Shown here: positions 6,603-12,545 of the stretch, one piece after another | Numbering within the stretch: the stretch's first letter is position 1 | Layout: each line of letters begins with the position of its first letter | DNA from: JBEKCP01 sp050014815 | Lineage (GTDB): Bacteria; Planctomycetota; Planctomycetia; Pirellulales; Thermoguttaceae | DNA length: 13,020 nucleotides | Assembly (NCBI GenBank): GCA_050014815.1 | Contig: JBEKCP010000206.1 | Location: 1-13,020, forward strand | Direction: 5' to 3' | Program-made: the position numbers and the translations under genes | Notes under the pieces: model-generated | The model's database searches: none | Seen by the model: only the letters and a program-made list of their open reading frames with translations | Told to the model about the DNA's origin: nothing

Positions 6603-7925
6603 ATGCGGTACATCCTGTTCGAATACCAGATGAACTCGACGACGTGGGTCTACCTGTCGTCGTTGATCATGATTGCGGTCTATTTCCGGTTTCGCCGCTT
6701 CTGGAGCGTGCGGAACGTCGATCTGATCGCCCTGGGCGCGTTCGCACCGGGCCTCCTGCTGGTGTCTCACGCCCTCCAGCAGGAGTCGCCCGACCTCCGA
6801 CAGTACCTCGATCACTTGGGCTACCTCTGGCTCTTCGGCGTGGGGACCTTCTTTTTGTTCCGCCTCCTGGTCGATCCTCTGATGGTGCGGCGCCCCATGC
6901 TGGAGCCGAATCTCTCGGCCAGCGGCCTGACGTTCGCCGGGGCGGCCATGTTCGTCTTTCTGATCGCCAACGTCGTCACGCCCAAGGCCACCGAGAGCGA
7001 CTTGGAGGGGGGCCGGTGGATGGATAAACTCCTGGCCCGCCAGGAACCCCCCGAAATCCAGAAGTACCTCTCCGAGCACGGGCCCGGTTATCCGCTCTTC
7101 TTCGTCTTCTCGTCCTTTTCCGACAAGCCGGCGTTGGGCAAGCCGCCGGAAGAATACCAGAGGGCCTGGCCCCGGGTGGCCACCACGAGAACCACCGCCA
7201 TCCTGGCCCACCTGGCCGTGGTGCTGGGCATGATCCTGATCGGCTACCGGCACTTCGACAACCTCCAGACGGGAGTGGCCGCCTCGACGCTCTACCTCCT
7301 GCTGCCCTACACGGCGGATTTCACGCCCCATCTGGACCACGTCGTTCCGGCGGCGCTCCTGGTCTGGGCCGTCGCGTCCTATCGCCGCCCGTGGGTTGCC
7401 GGGGTGTTGGTGGGCCTGGCCGCCGGAGTGATCTACTACCCGCTCTGGCTGCTGCCGCTGTGGTGCTCGTTCTACTGGCGGCGGGGACTGATCCGCTTCG
7501 CCACCGGTGCGGGAATCGTCCTGGTGTTGCTGGCCGGCCTCTTGGCGCTGACCTCCAGCAACTTGGAGTCTTACCTGGCTCACTTGCAGCAGATGTTCGG
7601 CCTGCGGCTGGCCGAGCCGGACGTCTTGAGCGGGTTCTGGGCCTTTCACAACCCGGCCTTCCGTTGGCCGGTCATTGCGGCGTTCGCTGCGATGTGCTCG
7701 GGCATGGCCATCTGGCCCGCCCAAAAGAACCTCGGCACCTTGTTGAGCTGCTCGACTGTGATCATGCTCGGCGCGCAGTTCTGGAAGCCCCAGGACGGCG
7801 GGATTTACATGGCCTGGTACCTGCCGCTCCTGATCCTCACGATCTTCCGCCCGAATCTCGAAGACCGCATCGCCCTGAGCGCCGTTTCCGAAGGCTGGGG
7901 CCGCCCGCGAAAGGCCAAGCCGTAG
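6603..7925 (+). CDS. Multi-pass membrane protein of unknown function
   Basis: This is a 440-aa protein rich in hydrophobic segments (roughly nine or ten), with a loop of about 70 residues (about 135-205) after the first four segments. I do not recognise a characterised family or catalytic motif. The layout recalls integral-membrane glycosyltransferase-like proteins, but no DxD or similar acidic site stands out. The start is the ATG at 6603 (MRYILFEYQM). The Met at 6630 is a possible alternative, and neither has a strong ribosome-binding site. It precedes the repeat-domain protein by 138 bases on the same strand, so the two may be co-expressed. Its coding style matches that of its neighbours. 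Confidence 0.82.
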   Translation: MRYILFEYQMNSTTWVYLSSLIMIAVYFRFRRFWSVRNVDLIALGAFAPGLLLVSHALQQESPDLRQYLDHLGYLWLFGVGTFFLFRLLVDPLMVRRPMLEPNLSASGLTFAGAAMFVFLIANVVTPKATESDLEGGRWMDKLLARQEPPEIQKYLSEHGPGYPLFFVFSSFSDKPALGKPPEEYQRAWPRVATTRTTAILAHLAVVLGMILIGYRHFDNLQTGVAASTLYLLLPYTADFTPHLDHVVPAALLVWAVASYRRPWVAGVLVGLAAGVIYYPLWLLPLWCSFYWRRGLIRFATGAGIVLVLLAGLLALTSSNLESYLAHLQQMFGLRLAEPDVLSGFWAFHNPAFRWPVIAAFAAMCSGMAIWPAQKNLGTLLSCSTVIMLGAQFWKPQDGGIYMAWYLPLLILTIFRPNLEDRIALSAVSEGWGRPRKAKP

Positions 7926-7972
7926 CCCCGCGGGAATAATCCGCGCCGGAACGTGCGATTCCCTTGGTGTGT

Positions 7973-8002
7973 GCCGCTTGCGGTTTCGCCGCTTGCGGCT
8001 TC
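7973..8002. repeat. 15-bp tandem repeat
   Basis: GCCGCTTGCGGTTTC is followed immediately by GCCGCTTGCGGCTTC, one mismatch. It lies in the 138-base gap between two + strand genes. A frame through it opens into the next gene but is better explained as noncoding. Confidence 0.8.
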
Positions 8003-8048
8003 GCACGGTCGCCCCTCCGGAACGGGCGTCCCCTCTTCTGATCTTCTG

Positions 8049-8055
8049 AAAGGAG
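8049..8055 (+). promoter_or_regulatory. Ribosome-binding site that fixes the next start
   Basis: AAAGGAG lies eight bases before the ATG at 8064. This is the best Shine-Dalgarno match in the window and rules out the in-frame ATG at 7953, which lies before the tandem repeat. Confidence 0.85.
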
Positions 8056-8063
8056 CACGGATC

Positions 8064-9716
8064 ATGCTGCGCGCACAATCGGCCGGCGGCTGCCTCGCCA
8101 TCGAGGCCGAGGCACTGGATTCCGAAACCCTGCTGGAACAAACCAGGCGATGGCTCGCCGAGGAGGGGCCCTGGTGGGCCATGAGCTTCACGTTCCACCT
8201 GCTGTTGCTCTCCTCGCTGCTGCTTTTCGGAAACCGTGTGATGGAGTCGGGCGACGGGGGCCAGATCGCGCTGGGGCCCGCCCAAGCGGAGCCATTGACC
8301 GACGCGCCGGACTTCGATCCGACCCCGCTCATCATGCCGCCGGTCAAGGACCTTCTTGACCAAGACCCGACGGCGCTGGATGTCGTAGTGCCGCCACGCA
8401 AGCCGCCCAACGCAGACACCGAGTTGGGCGATCCCAAACTGCCGATCATAGCGCGAGAGCTGCCCCTCGGCCCCGGCGGCGGCGACCCCAATGCCAAGGA
8501 GATCCTCGGCACTATTCTGCCGTTCTCCGGCCACGGCAACGGTCCAGGCAATAATGAGGCATGGATCAGTCCCCGCGTGACGACGGGCCCCGGGCCATAC
8601 TTCGGCCCGGGCGGAAAGGGGCCGGGAGGATTCCCCGGCCGCCACCTGGAAACCAGCCCCGACCTGCCGCGCAAACAGTACCAGGCGATCCTCTACGCCC
8701 TGCACTGGCTTGCACGCCACCAGTTGCACGAGGGCAATTGGAGTCTCCAGCACTATCCCGCGCGGTGCAGGGACGCCACCTGTACGGGGACCGGCTCGGT
8801 CGAGTCCGAGACGGCCGCCACGGCGATGGGCGTCTTGCCCTTCCTGGCCGCCGGACAAACGCAGCGGACCCAGGGGCCCTACCAGAAAAACGTCGCCGCC
8901 GCCATCGGCTGGTTCTTGCGACATCAGAAGCCCGACGGCGACCTGCGGGCGGGCTCGACCATGTACGCCCACGCCCTGGCCGCCATCGCCCTGTGCGAGG
9001 CCTACGGCATGACCGGCGACCAGGCGGTCGGCTATGCCGCTCAGCGGGCCATCGACTTCATCCAGCGGGCCCAGAACGCCAAAACCGGCGGCTGGCGTTA
9101 CCAGCCCGGCGAAGAGGGCGACCTCTCCGTCGTCGGCTGGCAGGTCATGGCCCTGAAGAGCGCCCAGATGGCGGGCCTGAAGGTCGATCCCGCGGTGTTG
9201 GATCGGGCCAAGACGTTCATCCAGACGGTTGGGTTGCCGGGCGCGGGCGGCAGCGCGAGCACCGCCGCCGGCGGCCTCTTCGCATACACCCCCGGCAGCC
9301 GGCCCAGCACGACGATGACCTCCGTCGGCCTCTTGTGCGACCAGTACCTCGGCATGCGGCAAGACGATCCGGTGATGGCCGCGGGCACGGCCCACTTGCT
9401 CGACAATCTGCCCGACAACGCCGCCCGGGACACTTACTACTGGTACGATGCCTCGCAAGTGATGCACAACCAGCCGGGCCCCGACTGGGACACCTGGACG
9501 CGCAAGATGCGTCATGCCCTGATCGAGTCGCAGGAGCGGGAGGGCTGCGCCACGGGGAGTTGGGACCCGCACCGGCCCGCGACCGACCGTTGGGGCGTGC
9601 AGGGCGGACGCCTCATGACCACCAGCCTGGCCACCCTGACCCTCGAGGTCCCCTGCCGCTACCTGCCGCTCTACCAGCTCAACAAGGGCCGGAAGGCAGA
9701 CCACAGCGACGAGTAG
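8064..9716 (+). CDS. Membrane-anchored protein with prenyltransferase/squalene-oxidase-like repeats
   Basis: This 550-aa protein has three parts. There is a short cytoplasmic head (1-36) and a single membrane segment (about 37-57, WWAMSFTFHLLLLSSLLLFG). A Pro/Gly/Asp-rich linker follows (about 60-200). From about 210 to 540 there is an alpha/alpha-barrel repeat domain. Repeats of the type ALHWLARHQLHEGNWSL, IGWFLRHQKPDGD and AIDFIQRAQNAKTGGWRY resemble the QW repeats of terpene cyclases and prenyltransferases. No DxDD or DCTAE cyclase motif is visible, so cyclase activity is not claimed; a binding or scaffold role is equally possible. Such anchored repeat proteins are frequent in planctomycetes. 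The start at 8064 follows a strong AAAGGAG. Confidence 0.88.
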   Translation: MLRAQSAGGCLAIEAEALDSETLLEQTRRWLAEEGPWWAMSFTFHLLLLSSLLLFGNRVMESGDGGQIALGPAQAEPLTDAPDFDPTPLIMPPVKDLLDQDPTALDVVVPPRKPPNADTELGDPKLPIIARELPLGPGGGDPNAKEILGTILPFSGHGNGPGNNEAWISPRVTTGPGPYFGPGGKGPGGFPGRHLETSPDLPRKQYQAILYALHWLARHQLHEGNWSLQHYPARCRDATCTGTGSVESETAATAMGVLPFLAAGQTQRTQGPYQKNVAAAIGWFLRHQKPDGDLRAGSTMYAHALAAIALCEAYGMTGDQAVGYAAQRAIDFIQRAQNAKTGGWRYQPGEEGDLSVVGWQVMALKSAQMAGLKVDPAVLDRAKTFIQTVGLPGAGGSASTAAGGLFAYTPGSRPSTTMTSVGLLCDQYLGMRQDDPVMAAGTAHLLDNLPDNAARDTYYWYDASQVMHNQPGPDWDTWTRKMRHALIESQEREGCATGSWDPHRPATDRWGVQGGRLMTTSLATLTLEVPCRYLPLYQLNKGRKADHSDE

Positions 9717-9752
9717 ACGAGGTCGCGAGAATCCAGGATGCCGGAATCTTCT

Positions 9753-9793
9753 CTCCCCTCTCCCGCGTGCCGCAGCGGCACGACCGGGAGAGG
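9753..9793 (+). repeat. Long hairpin after the repeat-domain gene
   Basis: CCTCTCCCG (9757-9765) pairs with CGGGAGAGG (9785-9793), and inside it CGTGCCG (9766-9772) pairs with CGGCACG (9776-9782). This makes a 16-bp stem with a 3-base loop and a 2-base bulge. It lies 36 bases after the stop. The left side CTCCCCTCTCCC is identical to the hairpin repeats at 10357 and 11870, so this is a variant of the same family. No T-tract follows. It may protect or end the upstream transcript. Confidence 0.75.
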
Positions 9794-9848
9794 CACCCAC
9801 AGGTGGGTACCGGGGCCTGAGGGGTTTCGCGTGATTTCTCGGCGGGCA

Positions 9849-9874
9849 GGGCACCGTGCGTAGCATGGTCGCCC
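9849..9874. repeat. Imperfect palindrome upstream of clpS
   Basis: GGGCACCGTGC and GCATGGTCGCCC pair around GTA, with one bulge and one G-T pair. It lies 20 bases before the candidate clpS promoter. It could be an interspersed repeat or a regulator site. Confidence 0.45.
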
Positions 9875-9895
9875 GCTGAACGTGCTCAGCCCGGA

Positions 9896-9925
9896 TTGTT
9901 CGCCATGCCGACCAGGGCCTATAAT
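9896..9925 (+). promoter_or_regulatory. Candidate sigma-70-type promoter of clpS
   Basis: A perfect TATAAT is at 9920-9925. TTGTTC at 9896-9901 is a weak -35 with an 18-base spacer. Transcription would start near 9932 and leave a leader of about 57 bases before the clpS ATG. Confidence 0.55.
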
Positions 9926-9988
9926 TGGGCGCTGCTGCGGAAACCCTACCGCTGCTTGTCTGCACGGAGGATTGGCCGGGAGGTTGCG

Positions 9989-10351
9989 ATGGCCCAGGAC
10001 GCTGCCCGCGTAGCGGAAGAGACGATCGAGGAAGCTCAACCGGAGGCCGAGGACCGCCGGAAGACACGGCCCAAACGGCAGCCGCGGTACAACGTCGTCC
10101 TCTGGAATGACGAGGACCATTCTTACGAATACGTCATCGCCATGCTCATGCAGGTGTTCGGCTATCCGCCCGAGAAGGGATACGAAATGGCCAAGGAGGT
10201 CGATACGCGGGGGCGAGTGATTGTCTTGACGACGACCCTGGAGCACGCCGAGTTGAAGCGGGACCAGATCCACGCCTACGGCAAAGACGACTCGATCCAG
10301 AGTTGCAAAGGCTCGATGTCCGCGACGATCGAGGCCCTGCCGGGGGAGTAA
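9989..10351 (+). CDS. clpS: ATP-dependent Clp protease adaptor ClpS
   Basis: ClpS is a small cytoplasmic adaptor that binds N-end-rule degrons and hands substrates to the ClpA/ClpC-ClpP protease. The protein has 120 aa. The start at 9989 (MAQDAARVAE) is fixed by GGGAGG five bases upstream; longer frames begin before or in the promoter. A charged, probably disordered arm (1-32) leads into the ClpS core YNVVLWND (34-41) ... AMLMQVFGYPPEKGYEMAKE ... HAELKRDQI (86-94). Aligned without gaps to E. coli ClpS, Asn34 and Asp35 are kept (Asn40, Asp41). The gatekeeper Met40 is Tyr46, and His66, which binds the degron amino group, is Asp72. The AExK protease-docking region is kept. Degron preference may therefore differ. 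Confidence 0.93.
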   Translation: MAQDAARVAEETIEEAQPEAEDRRKTRPKRQPRYNVVLWNDEDHSYEYVIAMLMQVFGYPPEKGYEMAKEVDTRGRVIVLTTTLEHAELKRDQIHAYGKDDSIQSCKGSMSATIEALPGE

Positions 10352-10356
10352 GAAGT

Positions 10357-10395
10357 CTCCCCTCTCCCTCCGGGAGAGGGGCAGGGGGTGAGGGC
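10357..10395 (+). repeat. Palindromic 39-base repeat after clpS
   Basis: Arms CCCCTCTCCC (10359-10368) and GGGAGAGGGG (10372-10381) flank TCC, followed by CAGGGGGTGAGGGC. It starts five bases after the clpS stop. A copy with one mismatch is at 11832-11870 on the opposite strand, just after frr. It is a strong hairpin without a T-tract. Confidence 0.85.
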
Positions 10396-10433
10396 GGCTC
10401 GGGTGAGGGCGTTCTGGCCCTGGAGGATCGAAC

Positions 10434-10622
10434 ATGAAGAGCAAGAAGACGAAGACATTTGACTGCATTCAGATGAAGAGCGAGGCCCAAAAGGCCATCC
10501 GCGCCCGGGTGCAGGGCATGACGCGGGAGCAGGAGGTGGCGTTCTTCCGCCAAGGCCGTGAAGAGTTCGACAGGAAAGTTCAAGCCGCCAAGCAGCAACG
10601 AGGAGAGAACACCCCTCCGTGA
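10434..10622 (+). CDS. Small 62-aa protein, unknown, antitoxin-like in style
   Basis: GGAGG at 10422-10426, seven bases before the ATG, supports translation. The protein starts KSKKTKTFDCIQMKSEAQ and continues with a charged helix (GMTREQEVAFFRQGREEF). I know the FDCxxMK...GMTxEEE style from small bacterial proteins often found near toxin genes, but I cannot name a family. No partner is visible: the next 14 bases lead into a 91-bp repeat. A GTG overlapping its stop (10619) opens a frame that only translates that repeat. It follows clpS by 82 bases on the same strand, across a hairpin. Confidence 0.75.
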   Translation: MKSKKTKTFDCIQMKSEAQKAIRARVQGMTREQEVAFFRQGREEFDRKVQAAKQQRGENTPP

Positions 10623-10635
10623 CGACGCGACCCCT

Positions 10636-10726
10636 CCGCTTCCAGCCCGGCGATCCTCCCGCCCGACGGCGCGCCGACCGCACGGACGAATTCGCGCGTC
10701 CGCTAATGACAACCGGCGGCCTGACC
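10636..10726. repeat. 91-bp repeat, copy 1
   Basis: It matches 11186-11276 with six mismatches in 91 bases and no gaps, at exactly 550 bases distance. It is GC-rich, with CGGACG...CGTCCG flanking an EcoRI-like GAATTC core and ending CCGCTAATGACAACC.... On the - strand it starts 17 bases after the stop of the toxin remnant. On the + strand it begins 14 bases after the end of the 62-aa gene. The function is unknown. Confidence 0.88.
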
Positions 10727-10742
10727 TCAAGCCGGCCTTCCG

Positions 10743-10866
10743 TTACGACAGCCAGTCCTCGATTCGAAGACCGGGAACGTTTTGGAAATCCTTCGTGTTC
10801 CGGGTCAACAACACAGCGCCGTTTGCCAGCCTGCACCAGATGATCGGTGTCGAGAACCAGCATCAC
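10743..10866 (-). pseudogene. VapC-type (PIN-domain) toxin remnant
   Basis: Reading leftward from the GTG/ATG at 10866/10863, the sequence gives MLVLDTDHLV, the typical first strand of a VapC PIN toxin with its first catalytic Asp. Soon after, in another frame, LANGAVLLTRNTKDF and NVPGLRIEDWLS follow, then TAA at 10743-10745; this is the typical VapC end. Only about 120 bases remain, against about 400 for a whole gene, so roughly 100 codons with the other active-site acids have been lost, with a frame change. The start overlaps the antitoxin stop, as in intact operons. It cannot be a working RNase. Confidence 0.85.
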
Positions 10867-11060
10867 TCGTCCTCGGCGTTGACTTGGTCTCGGTATTCAC
10901 GACCAAGCCGGACGATCTCCTCGAACTGGGGATCATCGGCGAACATGCCGAACGTCTCTTGAACGCCGGCCACAGGCCGCAGCGGCTTCGGCTCGCCCCG
11001 CAACTCGGCGACCTGTCGTTCCAAATCATGCACCCGCTGTTCCAGTTGTTCCAGCGTCAT
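10863..11060 (-). CDS. VapB-like antitoxin, now without a working toxin
   Basis: This is a 65-aa protein. Its first half (MTLEQLEQRVHDLERQVAEL) is a predicted coiled coil, probably for dimerisation. The second half (FGMFADDPQFEEIVRLGREY) is acidic and helical, the style of a toxin-binding tail seen beside PIN toxins. AGGGG lies seven bases before the ATG at 11060. Its TGA overlaps the start of the collapsed toxin. A good promoter and a palindrome lie upstream. The frame is intact, so it may still be made, either as an orphan or to neutralise a toxin encoded elsewhere. The assignment rests on style and on the PIN remnant; I cannot name the exact family. Confidence 0.8.
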   Translation of the reverse strand: MTLEQLEQRVHDLERQVAELRGEPKPLRPVAGVQETFGMFADDPQFEEIVRLGREYRDQVNAEDE

Positions 11061-11115
11061 GATCGTTCCCCTGAGTCACGTTGGAAGTGGCTTGATCGAA
11101 TTCCCCGCATGAGGT

Positions 11116-11148
11116 ATTCTACTAAAAAGCGGCGAGCGGTTCAACCGC
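11116..11148 (-). promoter_or_regulatory. Promoter and operator candidate of the antitoxin gene
   Basis: On the - strand, TTGAAC (11144-11139), a 17-base spacer and TAGAAT (11121-11116) form a sigma-70-type promoter matching consensus at 4/6 and 5/6. Transcription would begin about 50 bases before the ATG. A perfect palindrome, GCGGTT-C-AACCGC (11136-11148), covers the -35 box and is a natural operator candidate, as antitoxins usually repress their own promoter. Confidence 0.6.
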
Positions 11149-11191
11149 GTACGAAACCGGGTAGCGCCACAGGGAACGGCGCTCGCCGCTT
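11127..11191. repeat. 12-bp perfect inverted repeat around the antitoxin promoter
   Basis: AAGCGGCGAGCG (11127-11138) and CGCTCGCCGCTT (11180-11191) are exact inverted copies 41 bases apart. The left arm fills the promoter spacer and the right arm enters the 91-bp repeat copy 2. Transcription from the promoter starts outside the right arm, so any effect would be at the DNA level. Confidence 0.7.
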
Positions 11192-11276
11192 CCAGCCCGG
11201 CGATCCTCCCGCCCGGCGGCGCCCCGGCCGCCCGGACGAATTCGCGAGCCCGCTAATGACAACCGGCGGCCTGACC
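11186..11276. repeat. 91-bp repeat, copy 2
   Basis: It has the same orientation as copy 1, with six mismatches over 91 bases. On the - strand it begins 15 bases after the stop of the zinc-ribbon gene, much as copy 1 does after the toxin remnant. If translated on the + strand both copies read RFQPGDPPARRR, but five of the six base differences change residues, so coding is unlikely. Confidence 0.88.
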
Positions 11277-11290
11277 CAAGGCCACCCTGA

Positions 11291-11722
11291 TCACGAACTG
11301 CATCTGCTCGTCGAAACCGGCCGCCAAAGACCCACAAACTCAGGCCAGTACAGGTAAATGCCGGGAATCTCGTCTCCGCTGTCCAACGGCTTCTTTCGGG
11401 TCATGTGGAACCGCGTGGGCTTCCCGCATGAAACGCAAACCAATATTCCGCAGGGCCATGCGTCCGCTGGAACGTGATAGTTGCAGTGCCTCTTCCCACA
11501 GTGCGGACACATCGGAAGACAGAGGGGTCGCAAGTACATTAGGCAGAAAAGCGGCCAACTCAGGCCGAGGGCTAAAGCTCCGCCTCCGATTACGCACAAC
11601 AAACCCAAGGCGCCCTCCGGCAAGCCGGTGATCTGGGCAAGCGGCCCGGCAAGCCCGAACCCCGCGACCCAAGCCCCGAAAAGACCGACTGTGAGGAGCA
11701 GGTGTTTCAGAGTGAAAAGCAT
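11291..11722 (-). CDS. Small membrane protein with a zinc-ribbon-like cysteine motif
   Basis: This 143-aa protein has two membrane helices (about 5-27 and 37-63) followed by a soluble tail. The tail has CPHC (72-75), further cysteines at 80 and 91, and CVSC (96-99), the pattern of a zinc ribbon. FHMTRKKPLDSGDEIPG follows. No known family is recognised. The start is the ATG at 11722, with only a distant GGGG upstream. The last residues (VSTSRCSS) look less conserved in style, and the original end may have been altered by the neighbouring repeat. It lies 173 bases downstream of frr on the same strand, separated by two palindromes. Confidence 0.75.
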   Translation of the reverse strand: MLFTLKHLLLTVGLFGAWVAGFGLAGPLAQITGLPEGALGLLCVIGGGALALGLSWPLFCLMYLRPLCLPMCPHCGKRHCNYHVPADAWPCGILVCVSCGKPTRFHMTRKKPLDSGDEIPGIYLYWPEFVGLWRPVSTSRCSS

Positions 11723-11763
11723 CTTCGCAAATCCCCGGAGGAGGCGGAGGAAAACGATCCGCA

Positions 11764-11797
11764 GATTTCACAGATGCGGGATTGAATCTGTGGAATC
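11764..11797. repeat. Imperfect palindrome upstream of the zinc-ribbon gene
   Basis: GATTTCACAGAT (11764-11775) pairs with ATCTGTGGAATC (11786-11797), 11 of 12, over a 10-base loop, with partial extension to ATCC/GGAT outside. It is AT-richer than its surroundings and looks like an interspersed repeat. Confidence 0.65.
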
Positions 11798-11831
11798 CGT
11801 GGATTACCCCTCCCACTTTCCGCGTCGGCCG

Positions 11832-11870
11832 GCCCTCACCCCCGGCCCCTCTCCCGGAGGGAGAGGGGAG
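11832..11870 (-). repeat. Palindromic 39-base repeat after frr
   Basis: On the - strand this is the same 39-base unit as at 10357-10395, with one mismatch. It begins 25 bases after the frr stop. The hairpin arms are at 11846-11855 and 11859-11868. It thus takes the same orientation and position relative to frr as the other copy does to clpS. Confidence 0.85.
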
Positions 11871-11895
11871 ACCGAGCGCGCCCTCCGCCTTCCCG

Positions 11896-12456
11896 CTACC
11901 CTTCCATGACGTCCGTTTCGCGGGCCTTGGCGAGGTCGGTCGCCTGAGATTCGTACTGCTTGGTCAGGTCCTGGATCTGCTCCTTCACGTCGTCCCGCTC
12001 GTCTTCGGAGAGGTCCTTGTCCTTCTCGGCCTGGTCGGCCATCTTGTTGCCGTCGCGGCGGACGTTCCGCACGGCAACCTTCGTCTCCTCGGTCAATTCC
12101 TTGATCCGGGCAACCATCTTGCGGCGGACTTCGGTCGACAAGGGCGGCACGCTCAAGCGAATGATGCGGCCGTCGCTCTGCGGATTGAAACCCAGGTCGC
12201 TCGACTGGATGGCCTTTTCGATCTCCTTGATCGTGCCGGGGTCGTAGGGGCGAATGACGATCTGGTTGGGCTCCGGGGCGCCGACCGAGGCGAGCTGCTT
12301 CATCGGGACCTGCGAGCCGTAGACCTCGACGCGGAGCGAATCGACCAGACCCGGGTTGGCCCGGCCCGTCCGGATGCCCGCCAGCGCGCCGCGGAGCACT
12401 CCGACGGCCTTCTCCATGCGTTCTTCGACGTCCAGCAGGATTTCTTCGGAGGTCAT
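11896..12456 (-). CDS. frr: Ribosome recycling factor
   Basis: Frr separates the ribosome from mRNA after termination, together with EF-G, in the cytoplasm. The protein has 186 aa, the standard length. Family features are clear: GALAGIRTGRANPGLVDSLRVEVYG (about 23-47), PMKQLASVGAPEPNQIVIRPYD, GRIIRLSVPPLSTEVRRKMV, and the long helical C-terminus (KELTEETKVAVRNVRRDGNK). The start at 12456 follows GAAAGG with a 7-base spacer. It lies 110 bases downstream of pyrH on the same strand, the conserved bacterial order. The hairpin between them has no T-tract in this direction, so readthrough from pyrH is likely. Confidence 0.98.
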   Translation of the reverse strand: MTSEEILLDVEERMEKAVGVLRGALAGIRTGRANPGLVDSLRVEVYGSQVPMKQLASVGAPEPNQIVIRPYDPGTIKEIEKAIQSSDLGFNPQSDGRIIRLSVPPLSTEVRRKMVARIKELTEETKVAVRNVRRDGNKMADQAEKDKDLSEDERDDVKEQIQDLTKQYESQATDLAKARETDVMEG

Positions 12457-12518
12457 GGCGATACCTTTCGGTTCAGTCGCAGGGGGCCTCGCCCCGGCGG
12501 CGAACCCCGCGCGACGAA

Positions 12519-12545
12519 CCCCGCGACGCAGTCGCGGGGCTTTTC
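12519..12545 (+). terminator. Hairpin with T-run in the pyrH-frr gap (+ strand polarity)
   Basis: CCCCGCGAC (12519-12527) pairs exactly with GTCGCGGGG (12531-12539) over GCA, followed by CTTTTCC. Read on the + strand it resembles an intrinsic terminator, but no + gene lies nearby to use it. In the - direction it lacks the T-run. CGAACCCCGCG is also repeated at 12501-12511 and 12515-12525, so it may be just another palindromic repeat. Confidence 0.45.

Noticed and set aside
8064..9716. Calling this gene a squalene-hopene cyclase
   Set aside because: The repeat fold fits, but neither a DxDD nor a DCTAE motif is visible, and the membrane anchor and linker are atypical.
6528..10067. A continuous open frame of about 1179 codons on the - strand
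   Set aside because: It lies antisense to two good genes and the clpS start, is low in complexity (Gly, Arg, Gln, Pro, Val, His) and matches no family; open antisense frames are expected from strong GC bias at third positions.
10146..10866. Longer - strand frames reading from the toxin start through the 91-bp repeat toward clpS
   Set aside because: After the first 14 or so residues they translate the shifted toxin end, the repeat and antisense of real genes.
10636..11276. The 91-bp repeats as integron attC sites or a coding module
   Set aside because: No clear attC core pair was seen, and most base differences between copies change residues in the best frame.
10357..11870. CRISPR array
   Set aside because: The repeats are few, palindromic, unevenly spaced and placed after genes; there are no regular spacers or cas genes.
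12519..12545. Terminator ending pyrH before frr
   Set aside because: The T-run is on the wrong side for - strand transcription, and pyrH-frr is usually co-transcribed.
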